In this document: piece after piece, positions 46,501-56,368 of the stretch
How the letters are laid out: each line of letters opens with the position of its first letter
How positions within the stretch are numbered: the stretch's first letter is position 1
Assembly (NCBI GenBank): GCA_000497125.2
Contig: CM035322.1
Coordinates: 70,001 to 134,000 of the forward strand
Direction: 5' to 3'
DNA from: Spironucleus salmonicida
Taxonomy: Eukaryota > Fornicata > Diplomonadida > Hexamitidae
DNA: 64,000 nucleotides
Translations under genes and position numbers: made by a program
The notes under the pieces: model-generated
What the model was told of the DNA's origin: nothing
The model's input: the letters and a program-made list of their open reading frames with translations, nothing else
Databases searched by the model: none

Positions 46501-47202
46501 AAGGTTTCAGGAAATATAGTCACTGAAAGCCTATTACTCATGGTTTTCAATACTTTTATGACATTTATTCCTATTACAGGATATTCTCTGATGGAAAAAG
46601 ATGCATATGATATAGACTTAATGAATTATCCCCAGGGGCTTAAATATTTTAACAAAAAATATAGTCCTAACATTTATTCTGTAATAAGTAGTTTATTATA
46701 TAGTTTTATTTGCAGTTAGATTGTATTTCATATGCTGATGTTTATATATAACTATGGAATAGTATATAATAACGGATTTAACGGCGATCTTTACACCTTC
46801 TAGTTATGGATAATGGGTTCTATTTGTATTATTGCTATTATAAGAGTTTATATTATAACATAATTTTGGAATTGGTTTGTTTTTATTCTTTTGATTTTTT
46901 CATTTATAGTTTTTTGGATATGTTATCTGATTGGTAACTATTTCACAGGATTTGGAATTGGCTTATATGGTTAATTATATTTAATAGCTAATTCACTATC
47001 ACGTATAATTACCTTTATTTTAGCCACATTTATATCTACTTTAATAGGATTTTTAGGATAAGCTATATAAAGGATATGGTTACCATATAATAGTGACATT
47101 TTATTGCATAAGCATTAAAAGGATTGCAAGAAAATGGATGAATTAAACTTAGATTCAATTGATTTAAAATATGATTATGCCTTGAAGCTTATTAATTAGT
47201 GA
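43570..47202 (+). CDS. P4-type ATPase (phospholipid flippase), copy A, 1,210 aa
   Basis: P4-ATPases flip aminophospholipids to the cytosolic leaflet. The copy is complete: membrane pair M1/M2 (LIPGAAVV...LPVIFVLLIAAAREILEDLGRYKADK), actuator motif DGES at 175-178, LLPISLFVTIEVVRF with the P4-specific PISL of M4, phosphorylation site DKTGTLT with D444, AESPDE, KGADS, MLTGDK, GDGAND at 897-902 and six C-terminal helices. From 44,745 to 46,508 the DNA turns GC-rich without any break in the frame; 20 of 20 codons at 44,941-45,000 end in G or C, against 6 of 20 at 46,621-46,680. Outside that core Gln is TAA/TAG; inside it is CAG, except a TAG at 44,769. An inverted second copy lies at 56,369-60,004. 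Confidence 0.96.
43642..46668 (+). repeat. Inverted repeat arm A (within P4-ATPase copy A)
   Basis: Each base at x here pairs with base 103,571-x in arm B, with no insertion or deletion detected across 43,642-46,668. Identity is patchy: near-identical at the start, diverged over roughly 43,811-43,970, near-identical from about 43,971 to 46,525 (including the GC-rich core), diverged for about 35 bases, then identical again to 46,668. Beyond that the genes are homologous but clearly diverged. Confidence 0.93.
44745..46508. other. GC-rich core of P4-ATPase copy A
   Basis: There is an abrupt compositional island of about 1.76 kb in AT-rich DNA. It covers the end of M4, the P domain, the nucleotide-binding domain and the start of M5. 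Its edges are sharp (near ACTTCGACGGAAGG at 44,745 and AAGGTTTCAGG at 46,500). Because the core lacks A/T-rich stop triplets, long but meaningless frames are open on both strands here. Confidence 0.9.
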
Positions 47203-48556
47203 TAATAAATTATTTATCGATTATGTATATTAATTCAAAAATATTTTACTAAACCAAATATTAACCACTATGTTGTTAACTTGTAAACAAATGCTAAAGT
47301 TTCAACGTAAATAATTTAGTTTCCTTGGATTAATTAAAATTGATAATTTTAATAATTAATAATAATTTATGTTTCGATATTATTATTTATAAGATTTAAT
47401 TATTATTATTATATGTTATATGCCTAATAGATATAATTAAATTCTTATTTCAATTTATAGTGATGTATGATTTAGGTATCCCTATTAACAGTAATATTTA
47501 TTATAAATTTCAAGTATTATAACAAGTTTAAACAAAAAACTAGATAAATGCTCTGCATAATAATATAAAGTATTAAATATATAGTTTAATAATACTGTTT
47601 AGCTTAAATACGTAATATATTTAATTATATTTTTATTTTTCTTATGAATTATAATTAAATAGTTTAATACTATCCAAGATTGAATCATTAATGAATTTAG
47701 TTTAGTTAGTTACTGCTATCTGATAGAGCTAATACCAGACTTAAATTATACAACTGTTTAAAGAAAGAGTCAACTGTTTTTTAGAATTTTTTATATAAAA
47801 TTTAAAATTATGCACATATACTAGTCAAATATTAAAATAATTATGACATATATTTGAATATTAATTAATATATTATTTCCCCCTCAGTTAGGTAATTCGA
47901 TGAATCAGTTAAATATATTTTCTTTTATTAATAGTAAAATATCTTTTCCTTACAACATAAAAATAATCAAGGGTATCTGAGCAATGTTAATTTTATTATT
48001 TGATAGCTAGATAAATATCAACAAATGATAGCCTTTGTTATCTACTTATTTTTTAATAATGTATACAAGTATTGGCACCTATCACTAACTAAAATTTCTC
48101 TAGAATCTTTATCATAAATATATAAAATTTATTAACAAATGTATGATACATTCTAAGAAACAATATTTATATATCAATCTAAAGTGATTTCTGCTTTATT
48201 TTATTAGAACATTGCATATAAATATATTAGTCAAGCAAATTTAAAATAGAATAGCTATTTTTTCACAGACACAATTATAAATAATACATACTAATTTCTA
48301 TAAATTGAGTTAATTATTATCTTGTTTGAAAGCCTAAAGTTGATTATTCATTTATATAAAAGCTCTTAACATACTTGAACCCAACGTTTGCCATTACTTA
48401 CAATATAACCCATAAAATTAGGTCAATAATTACTATTGTAAGTATTTATATTTTATAGCTTACCTCTATATCAAATACAATTCCAAATCCTTAATTTTCA
48501 ATATCTAGAATACTCAATATAAATTAGTGATGAATTAAATATATTTTATAAAATAA
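47203..48556. other. Long AT-rich intergenic region
   Basis: About 1.35 kb of extremely AT-rich DNA lies between the flippase copy A and the tRNA. I find no frame with protein-like composition on either strand and no repeat longer than simple AT runs. Confidence 0.5.
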
Positions 48557-48628
48557 GGGAAATTGGTCTAGTGGTATGATTCTCGATTCGGGTTCGAGAG
48601 GTCTCGGGTTCAATTCCCGAATTTCCCC
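48557..48628 (+). tRNA. tRNA-Pro (anticodon CGG)
   Basis: A 72-base cloverleaf folds cleanly. The 7-bp acceptor stem is GGGAAAT/ATTTCCC, the D-arm TGGTCTAGTGGTATGA is of the usual tRNA-Pro form, and the anticodon stem CTCGA/TCGAG has loop TTCGGGT giving anticodon CGG. The T-arm is CTCGGGTTCAATTCCCGA. A and B box sequences (TGGTCTAGTGG and GGTTCAATTCC) are intact and no intron is present. A T-run follows after ATTTT. It decodes CCG, a rare codon in most of this AT-rich window. Confidence 0.95.
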
Positions 48629-48687
48629 ATTTTATTTTTTATTTTGAAATATGAATATTATACTATTGTGAATATTCTATTTTAAGA

Positions 48688-49548
48688 ATGAACAGGAAAT
48701 CGCTCTCGTAACAGCCCTCCCAGGTCCTACACATAACCCAAGCGATTTAAACGCTAATTACAGTTCTCCCATAACTAAAATTTAACCCAACGACCCTCGC
48801 TGAGCAGAAACTCTACGAAAAGTATCAGAATCAGATTTAGCATAAACTATCAGTAATCAAAAATGCAGCGCTCACTTCCCCCGCGAAGACAAAGTTCCAG
48901 TTCCTGCAGCTTCCACACTATCTGGACACGCTCGTTGCGTCGCTCACCAACAACGCTAGAACGGGGTCGCTGGCGCTCCAAATTCTGCAGATCCACGCGC
49001 TAGACTCGCAGCTTGCGGACCACGGGATTCTGCTGCACCAAAACCTTACCGGGAACCTCAAAAACGTCTTTGTGGGATGCCCCGAGACGCAGCGCAAAAT
49101 CGTCGTTTTGATCAGTCAGCTAGCGGCCTCGAACTACAATTTGAAGGTGCTTTTGTATGACGAAAATGTCGTTTTCATTTTGCAAAATTCGCTGCGCTGC
49201 GAGGTCGCCCCTGAGGAGTTCCAGGGCCTGTTCGAGTGCTGGAGCCGGACTGTTCAGGCCCTGGTACAGTTCGAGCGCGAGATTGCGCACATGCTGTTTT
49301 CTGATGTTTTGATAGATTTTGTGTGCAGTTGCAATGATGAAGAATACGTATAATAATGCATTTAAATTCTTTGGGAATTTTATTAGGAAAATAATATTTT
49401 TGAGGAGGAAATTTTGTAAATATAAAGGATAGTGGAGGCCGTTCAAGGTTGGGATAATGAGGTAATTTAGGCGTTCATTGGATACGTTTCTGGTCTGATT
49501 GCAGAATTTGTTGAGGATGATTTAGAACAAATCCAACTTTTCGTCTGA
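48688..49548 (+). CDS. Unassigned helical-repeat protein with GC-rich middle, 286 aa
   Basis: The frame runs from ATG at 48688 to TGA at 49546-49548. The product is an ARM/HEAT-like array of helices (HYLDTLVASLTNNARTGSLA, QRKIVVLISQLAASNYNL, GLFECWSRTVQALVQFE). It has no catalytic motif. Codon use changes along the gene: the first 150 bases and the last 200 are AT-rich with TAA/TAG glutamines, while about 48,860-49,330 uses CAG, CTG, GCG and GAC heavily. Protein character is continuous across these changes, so this is one gene. It resembles in miniature the GC core of the flippases. Confidence 0.68.
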
Positions 49549-49612
49549 GTAACTGATATTATATTATTATATACTTTATAGTAAAAGTTGCTTCCCTTTC
49601 GAAATTTTGAGA

Positions 49613-49993
49613 ATGCTTCCTAAAAACGTAGTTGCATAAGAAGTTTTACCTGATGATTAACAGAGAATTAATGCATTTTCAAGATTTCATATGAGATATA
49701 ATAACCTTAAAAACTAGATAAATAGTTTGAAAAAAGCTTCAGATGATTTAGAATCTGCTAATATCGCAGTTATGGATTCAGATGACTTAGTATTTATTCG
49801 CTTAGGAACTGGTTTCCTTCCATTGGAATCTTTAGAAGTAGATGATCTATTAGAATAGAGGAAGACAGTAATTTAGGAAGAAATGGACACCATAGTAGTT
49901 TAGATGGAGAAATTAGCTGGATTGATGGATTAAAGTAGAACTATATTAGAAAGAAAGTTTGGATAGGCTATCAATCTCGTTTATGAAAAGTGA
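49613..49993 (+). CDS. PFDN4: Prefoldin subunit 4, 126 aa
   Basis: Prefoldin is the six-subunit co-chaperone that hands unfolded actin and tubulin to CCT. The product matches the beta-type subunit 4: EVLPDDQQRINAFSRFHMRY, a central hairpin with LVFIRLGTGFLPLESLE and a second long helix ending KFGQAINLVYEK. Its length of 126 residues is typical. The conserved QQ of DDQQRIN is encoded TAA-CAG, supporting the code. The start follows CTTCCCTTTCGAAATTTTGAG. The stop lies 8 bases from that of the Maf gene. Confidence 0.93.
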
Positions 49994-50001
49994 GGAACTC
50001 G

Positions 50002-50577
50002 TCAAATCACTTTAAGTGTTTTCAGTATTTTCGTGAGCTGATAAACGGGCAAACCAACTACAGAATAGTAGTCACCGTTAATTCCTTCTATAAATTTAGC
50101 TGATAAACCCTGATATCCGTATGCTCCTGCTTTATCCTTCCAATAGTCGGTTTTAATATATTCATCAATATCTTCATCCGTGTAATCACCAAAGTGTATT
50201 TCAGCTTCTCCGATTGCTGTATGAATCTCATTTTAGTAATAAATAGCGATAGCAGAATAAACATAATGAGATTTATTCCTAAATGCTTTCATATAGTATA
50301 TTGCTTTTTCAGAATCCTCAGTTTTTTCAAACAATTCGTTACCCATAACTACAATTGTGTCACAACCAATAACCAAATGATTTGGGTATTTGTGAGCTAT
50401 AGGAGTTGCTTTTACAATTGCTTTTTGTAATACGAAGTCCTTTGGATTTGGATGATTAGATTATGTTATAATATCTTCATCTGCAGTGGAAACTATCTAA
50501 GAGAACTTAATATTAAGTTACTAAAGTAGTTCACAACGTCTAGGAGACTATGAGGCAAGAATAATAGTTTCTATCAT
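50002..50577 (-). CDS. Maf/ASMT-like nucleotide pyrophosphatase, 191 aa
   Basis: Maf proteins hydrolyse non-canonical or modified nucleoside triphosphates (house-cleaning). The signature blocks are in order: ILASQSPRRCELL at residues 6-18, STADEDI, VIGCDTIVVM, YWKDKAGAYGYQGLSAKF and GDYYSVVGLPVYQL. These include the catalytic Asp of G-x-D-T and the conserved K-A-G-x-Y-G-I/Y-Q-G. The Q of LASQSPRR is written TAG where most relatives have S, A or N. It is full length and single-domain, so it should be active. Confidence 0.93.
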
Positions 50578-50786
50578 TTTAAGTGTATGTAGATAAAAAA
50601 GGTATAAGATTGATAAATAGGTAAAGTTTAGAATGGAGTAATTTCAATAATAATATAATATAATAATTATTACTTAGGGTATTTCTATGATATCTTTATA
50701 ATGTTCATAATAAATATAAAACAAAAATAGAAATTTTAGCTCGTTATTTAGTTATATAGAATAATTTTAAAAAGGTAGTTTTAAAA

Positions 50787-51128
50787 ATGAAACTAAAATA
50801 TTCTAATTTCTCTGCACCCTCACAAAAGTAACTACGATGCTCAAATTATAGCATGTCATAAAAATGTGTCACTGATAGTGAAGGATTATCCTAGGATTCA
50901 ATTTTAATGACAGATTCAGATTCGTGTAGTATGTTTGAAGCATAGGAAACATATTTATTAAACTAATAATTATTGCACACTCTTATTAAGAATATAAAGT
51001 TAAAGGATAAGTTTTTATAAGAATGTTCTCATAAAGTAAAATAACTGGACAATCTATCTATTCATTATTAGAAAAAGTTAATTCAGTTAGGCGGTAACAT
51101 ATACCATTAGAAATAACAAATTAAGTGA
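50787..51128 (+). CDS. Small unassigned protein, 113 aa
   Basis: The frame starts MKLKYSNFSAPSQKQLRCS and ends TGA at 51126-51128; a second in-frame ATG lies at 50907. The first 40 residues are Ser/Cys-rich and probably disordered. The rest is helical and lysine/glutamine-rich (LLHTLIKNIKLKDKFLQECS, YQKKLIQLGG). Its stop is 13 bases from the SRP68 stop on the other strand, which is the usual convergent spacing here. The function is unknown. Confidence 0.5.
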
Positions 51129-51141
51129 ATTTACAAGAATT

Positions 51142-52653
51142 TCAGATAATACCCCATAGGCAATCATCAGCGTCTAAAATTTCAGGTACAGCATCAAAAA
51201 ACACTGGATTTGGCATAGGACAGACAAGTCTATATATATCTTTATTATTATCTAAATACTTTATATCTTTTCTGATTTATTTAATCTAGCTGGCCATTAA
51301 CAAACCTTTAATCACGTTATCTTTTGTTAAAATATTGTATATTGCTTATTCAACCGTATCTGCCGAGATCTGTAAATTATTAATTAAAAATACAGATTAG
51401 TTTAATAACCCCTCTATACCTGTTTATACTTTAATCTTATTCTAAATCAACTATTTTAAGCTGAAAATAGTGAATACTGCGTTTTATATAGCACCGTTAG
51501 TTCTTTTAATTTTATATTTTTAAAAACTAAATTAACGTGAAACTAAAGATAGTGAAAAATGAAGTGAAATAATATTATTGTATTGTATCAAAATTGGTTC
51601 TCTAATAGAATTAAGGGTAAACAACAAATTTTGTAAGTTCTAAGGGTCAAAAGGACGTGGACGTTCACTATACTGTTTTGTAATATTAATAAGATCTGAA
51701 AGGCATTTTAAATAAACTGTCACTTTTTTAAAGCTAATTTTTATTTCATTAGGGAAAGGTTTTGATGGTGAAAGATAGAAAAATGGCTATAGATAAAAAC
51801 CATCGGAAGTATTTGAATGCTGTAAATAGAAGTTTTTAATGATGTCAATTGATTATTATATATTACTATTCAATATATTTTGATGTTATTTAAATGCTTT
51901 AAGAATAACTTTACGCACACTTCCTTTAGGAATTACGATTGAATTATCATAAATAGAATATATATCATCTAAATGTTGAGCCTGACCACTTTAAACTTAA
52001 GATACTTCATTATGACAATCAATCTTACTTTATTTGATTTATTATATAACTGCTTGATCTCCATCAGCAAATACCGATGCCATATATTCACAATGTTCTA
52101 AACGAGAGTTAATATCTAATAATAAATAACTTCTAACTCCTTCATCTAATTAAGACAAACTTATAGCTGATGATGCACGTTAAAATGCCTCGACAGCATC
52201 AAAAAATTCATCATTCTCTTAATGATTAATGCCAATTGTAGAGTTAAGTAAGGCATAAGATTAAAGCTAAGTGAAAGGGGTAGCATGTGATTTAGAAAGA
52301 GCATATAAGGTTTAGTATCTTTCTATAGCACGATTATAACGATTATTTACTCTTCTTCTATGTTTGAGAGCACCTGTATCTTATGCTATTAAATTCATTT
52401 CGTTTGCTGTTGCTATAGACCTCTCAGCTTCTACTGCAATTAATTCTAAAAGTTTTTCAGAGAATATAACCATGGTATCGCCAGTTTTATAGAAAAAAGG
52501 AGCGGATTAGTTACGATGGTGGGGAGCTACTATCTTTCTAAGATTTGGTAACTATGCAGATAATTACGATCTATATTTCTTGTAATTTGATTCATTGAAG
52601 CCAAATGTATTACGAAGCCTTGCAATTTATGAAAGTAGATCTACTTAGAGCAT
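51142..52653 (-). CDS. SRP68: Signal recognition particle subunit SRP68, 503 aa
   Basis: SRP68 with SRP72 binds the S domain of SRP RNA and helps target ribosomes to the ER. The N-terminal RNA-binding domain is recognisable: a basic block YKKYRSQLSAQLPNLRKIV (compare the R-Y-R-x-Y-C-x-R-R-x-R-R-L-R-K region), VIFSEKLLELIAVEAERSIA, KHRRRVNNRYNRAIERYQTL and LLLDINSRLEHCEYMASVF near residue 190 (compare E-I-S-P-N-I-R-Y-C-A-Y). The C-terminal SRP72-binding part is diverged. The ATG follows CCATTCCAC directly. The protein is shorter than human SRP68 (about 620). Confidence 0.75.
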
Positions 52654-52662
52654 GTGGAATGG
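52654..52662 (-). promoter_or_regulatory. Candidate initiator-type element abutting the SRP68 ATG
   Basis: On the minus strand CCATTCCAC is followed immediately by the SRP68 ATG. If this is a transcription start element, the messenger would have essentially no 5' leader. Its role is inferred. Confidence 0.35.
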
Positions 52663-52786
52663 CGTTAATTAAATTTAACAAGTATTTTAATATATAATAC
52701 TGAGATTTACTAAAAATTAATTATATTAATTTTAATCTACTTCAATACTTATAAACAATACAATACAATCAGGATAAGTAGATTAA

Positions 52787-53128
52787 ATGTCTTTTTACAA
52801 AATTTCAGAAAAAAATCGAATTATAGAGCTTGAAATGTAAAGAAAGCAAAGACCTCTTTATCATCCAGTTTTGCACTCGCTTCATCCAAAATCAAATGAA
52901 AATAGAACAGATCATCAAGTTCACGCTTTCGATGAATATTGGCGGAATCAATTAGACAAACCTATCAAGTTCAATTTAGATCCAAAAATTAAATCAAAAG
53001 CCTATGAGGCTGAACAAGCTAAATTAATGTAGTAGAATATTAAGTCAGTAGAACTGCTTAATGCTGTTTATGACGAGATCAGTGATGATACTCCGCAGAA
53101 TGTTGACAAGAAAGGAAAGAAAAAGTGA
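52787..53128 (+). CDS. Small basic protein, 113 aa
   Basis: The frame starts MSFYKISEKNRIIELEMQR and ends TGA at 53126-53128, one base from the start of the stop codon of the next gene on the other strand. The sequence is His/Pro-containing and charged (YHPVLHSLHPKSNENRTD, AFDEYWRNQLDKPIKF), with a lysine-rich end (VDKKGKKK). This style is common among small axonemal proteins, but no motif is diagnostic. Confidence 0.55.
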
Positions 53129-53129
53129 G

Positions 53130-53474
53130 TCATTGGTCTTTTAAAAAATTTGTAACGTAAATTATTTATTTTTTTAAAGTGATAAAATTAAGTTACCGTT
53201 GAAAATTAATTTAGTCCACCACTATTAGTAAATTTTGCAGCTCTTAAAGAGACTACTTGACTCTTTCAGCAAAATATTCCTATTTTGTACTAAAAATATT
53301 ACTCAAATCTGATGATTCTTCATCTAAAATCTGCTCCTATGACTTGCTTTTCAAAATTATTCTAGGTGAATATTTATTTTTTCTACATGAATTTGGCTGG
53401 TTTAATAAACCCAAAGATGTTTGAAGTACTTTTAAATTAATTTGCGGTATTGGTGGCAATATTTACTTTATCAT
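53130..53474 (-). CDS. Small unassigned protein, 114 aa
   Basis: The frame starts MIKQILPPIPQINLKVLQT and ends TGA at 53130-53132. The N-terminal third is Pro/Leu-containing. The rest is helical (YFAERVKQSLQELQNLLIVV). No family is seen. It is convergent with the preceding gene at a 1-base gap, and divergent from the next with 67 bases between ATGs. That packing supports it being real. Confidence 0.5.
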
Positions 53475-53541
53475 TTCTATAAAATTAATTATCATACAAT
53501 ATAAGGTTAATAGTATAAAAAGTAAAATTAGAATCAAAAAA

Positions 53542-54723
53542 ATGCAAAGTTGTTGGAAGAACAAAAAGAAAACTGAATACCGTGACGATATTATTTAGGA
53601 GTAGTAAGTAATAATAAAATAGGAAGCAATACCAGTTATTTAATTAACTGCTCCTCTATAGCGTTAAATTCGTACGACAAATTAGAGATATACCACTCTT
53701 TCTGAAGAATAGTTAATAGAACGTCTCAGAAAGTAAAAATTGTCGTTATAACGAGAAAATATATAGTAATCAAAACAAATAGAACATTTATAAAAGGCGC
53801 TTTAACAATAAGGAAATTTTTTTATTAAAAGAACAGAACGAACACGTAGAGAAAATGTTGAATTATAAAAATCTGTGAATATATTATAATAATCAATCTT
53901 GACGAACACTATTGTTAATAATTCTTTAATAATTTCTAAGTTAGATAATTCTGAATATCAGTCCTCACAAATCAATAGGTATAATCCATATTTAGAGAAA
54001 GAAATTAACCAAATCTCTTAAATACACACGAATTTATCTACTATATCTAATGATAGTGATTAAGGATTAAAGTTAATTGAATTATCTACTCCTATTAAAT
54101 AACCTAGCCCAGCAAGACCCTCGCATATTATTAATGAGTTACCGCCAAGGGTAGATCAGATATCATAATGTTCTTTAAAATCTGAGTAGATAGATGAAAA
54201 ATAAAATATTAATCTCTAGGTAGTATAAGAAAATCCGTGTTTATATTTGTAGATATTTGAGTATTTAATTGATAAACCCATTGAATTTTTTAAGATTCAA
54301 TTTAACTAGGTAGGTGAGAAAGTGGTCTAGCAGCCATCAGAATAATTATAAAATTCTGTTTAATATATTTCTTCAGCTTAACAGTAATGTCACTAAGAAG
54401 AAAAAAAAGAAGATATTTTTGATTTTGAAATACATGAAATAATTGTGATGCCTTAATTATAAAATGAACTAATAATACTAGATGGCCAATAGGAGAAATT
54501 TTATCAGGATTAAGAATATAGTAGATAGTCACATGAGATTATTTAAGCTTGCAAGTCATCTAATCAAAATATTAATAAAGAAGAAACTAATGATGATTTA
54601 TATTAAGAGGAATTGAATAAAGAGAAGAATTATGGTTCGTTTTCCCAACCAATAGAAATCCCGTCGATAACGACTCCGTCTAAATTAGGAAGAATCGAAT
54701 TAAAACATTTGAATATAGAGTGA
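53542..54723 (+). CDS. Gln-rich unassigned protein with coiled coil, 393 aa
   Basis: The frame runs from ATG at 53542 (MQSCWKNKKKTEYRDDII) to TGA at 54721-54723. Residues 50-125 form a Gln-rich coiled coil (LSEEQLIERLRKQKLSLQR, SKQIEHLQKALQQQ). A Ser/Asn-rich linker follows, then an acidic C-terminal half. A short hydrophobic block, FEYLIDKPIEFFKIQF, near residue 240 might be a docking helix. It is not a recognised family. Most glutamines are TAA or TAG. Confidence 0.62.
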
Positions 54724-54754
54724 ATTATATTACTAGTTTTAATATGACAAAACC

Positions 54755-56368
54755 TCACTTCGTTCCTGATCTATAATTAAATGATTAAGAGCCTGCACCA
54801 ACTTAACCTTTGGGAGTAAGAGTATTATTATTGAGTTATAATCCACTCCTACTAGGAGGTGGGGCATCCCGAATAGAAGTCATAAATTTATTACTCTATG
54901 CTAAAGTAGAACGAACAACTGTGCTTTAACTAAATGTAGCAGGTCTAGTAGAGGATAGTTCTTTTGTTTGGCTTAAAAGACCTTGTACTTATACAGTACC
55001 TCCATTAATATTTGATCCATGACCATGCTTTTTGTCATTTTTCCACATCCCTTCGTATATAGAATTATCCGCATAACGACAGATACCCATTCCATCTCTA
55101 ACATCATTCTTAAATTCGCCGGTATATTCACTTCCATCATTATATCTATAAATACCTCTCCCATGTTTCAAATTATTAAAGAATTAGCCTTCATATTTTC
55201 CTCCTGTTGACTCTTCTAAAATACCATGCCCCTATCTACATCCATCTCTAAATTCTCCTCTATAGATATCTCCACTAGGATATCTACAAACACCTCGACC
55301 GTTTCTTTTATCGTTTGCATATGTTCCAGTAAAACTTTCACCAGATGATAAAATATCTGTGCCCTCTCCGTGACGCATTCCTTAACAGAACTCACCAGAG
55401 TATCTAGTTCCATCGGATAGTTAAATGTTACCTTATCCATGGGCCATACCATTTTTAAATGATCCTTCATATACACTAGAATCTGGAAATTCAACTCTTA
55501 CCTTTTTAGAATCAATTTCATCATTTCTATACTCAGAAATCCACTTTTAACCATCAATTAGAGTCAGAACTCCTTAACCATGTCTCATGTCTCTTGTCCA
55601 CTATCCATCATATAATGATCCGTCAGCATATCTCATAACACCATTTCCTGCTCTTTCATCATCACACCAGATACCTGTATAAACAGGTTATGCTTAATCA
55701 TTGGGTTACTAAGGATAGGTCATGCTACCTTTACCATTACGTTTATCATCAACCCATTCACCCGTATATGTAGCTTATCCATCCACCATAGTACCTGTGC
55801 CATGTCTACGACAATTTTTAAACTCTCCTTAATACACTGATTAGTTAGAAAAAGTAAGAGTTCCCCTTCCTTCCATTGCGCCCTATTTCCATGACCCATC
55901 ATAAGAGCTACCATCGGTAAACTAACAATACCCATGACCATTTGGCAAGCCTTCATTAAAATCACCTTCATATAATTCACCTGTCGCATATTGCAATTTT
56001 CCAGGCCCATCTGCTCTTTCTCCTTATGTAAAAGAGCCCTCGAAAACGTCTCCATTTGGTAAAAATAATACGCCTTAACCAGATGGTGAATCATTTTCCC
56101 ATGAACCTTTATAGAGTGAACCATCAGGATATCTACAAACTCCATATCCGGCTCGTTATCCATTTGCAAATTCTCCCTAGTATGATTCACCATCCGCAGT
56201 TTCTAGTTCACCCATACCATGCCTAACATCATCTAAATAATCTCCCTTATATCTATCTTGTCTTAATGTAGGTAGGTTGGTTGCATTTTTCATAAAAGAC
56301 TTCGAAGTTGATTTCATTTTATAAAATGCGGAATGGTCAAAATATACATAAATAATATAATACTTCAT
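54755..56368 (-). CDS. MORN-repeat protein (about 17 repeats), up to 537 aa
   Basis: MORN repeats (about 23 residues, Y-x-G-x-W/F...G-x-G) bind membranes and cytoskeleton, and are abundant in diplomonad and ciliate structural proteins. About 17 units run from residue 39 to about 460, for example YKGDYLDDVRHGMGELETAD, YQGEFANGQRAGYGVCRYPD and YEGQFFNNLKHGRGIYRYND. The tail is Ser/Thr/Pro-rich. The first ATG (56368) follows the TGA of the upstream flippase with no spacer; an ATG at 56317 (MKSTSKSF) is a plausible alternative start, giving 520 residues. No kinase or SET domain is attached. Confidence 0.9.

Noticed and set aside
44745-46508. GC core as bacterial contamination or a recently transferred gene
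   Set aside because: The block has no gene boundaries of its own. It encodes the middle of a eukaryotic P4-ATPase, joined in frame to AT-rich M1-M4 and M6-M10 parts, and is present in both copies at the same edges.
44766-46526. A 586-codon frame, rich in Arg, Pro and Gly, in another frame of the flippase A GC core (and its mirror at 57045-58805)
   Set aside because: It is a shadow: GC-rich DNA lacks stop triplets, and the correct frame contains all P4-ATPase motifs. The composition is typical of an out-of-frame translation.
54745-55020. Plus-strand frame starting with ATG near 54,745
   Set aside because: It is antisense to the Ser/Pro-rich tail of the MORN gene, which continues in frame from the repeats to TGA at 54755-54757.
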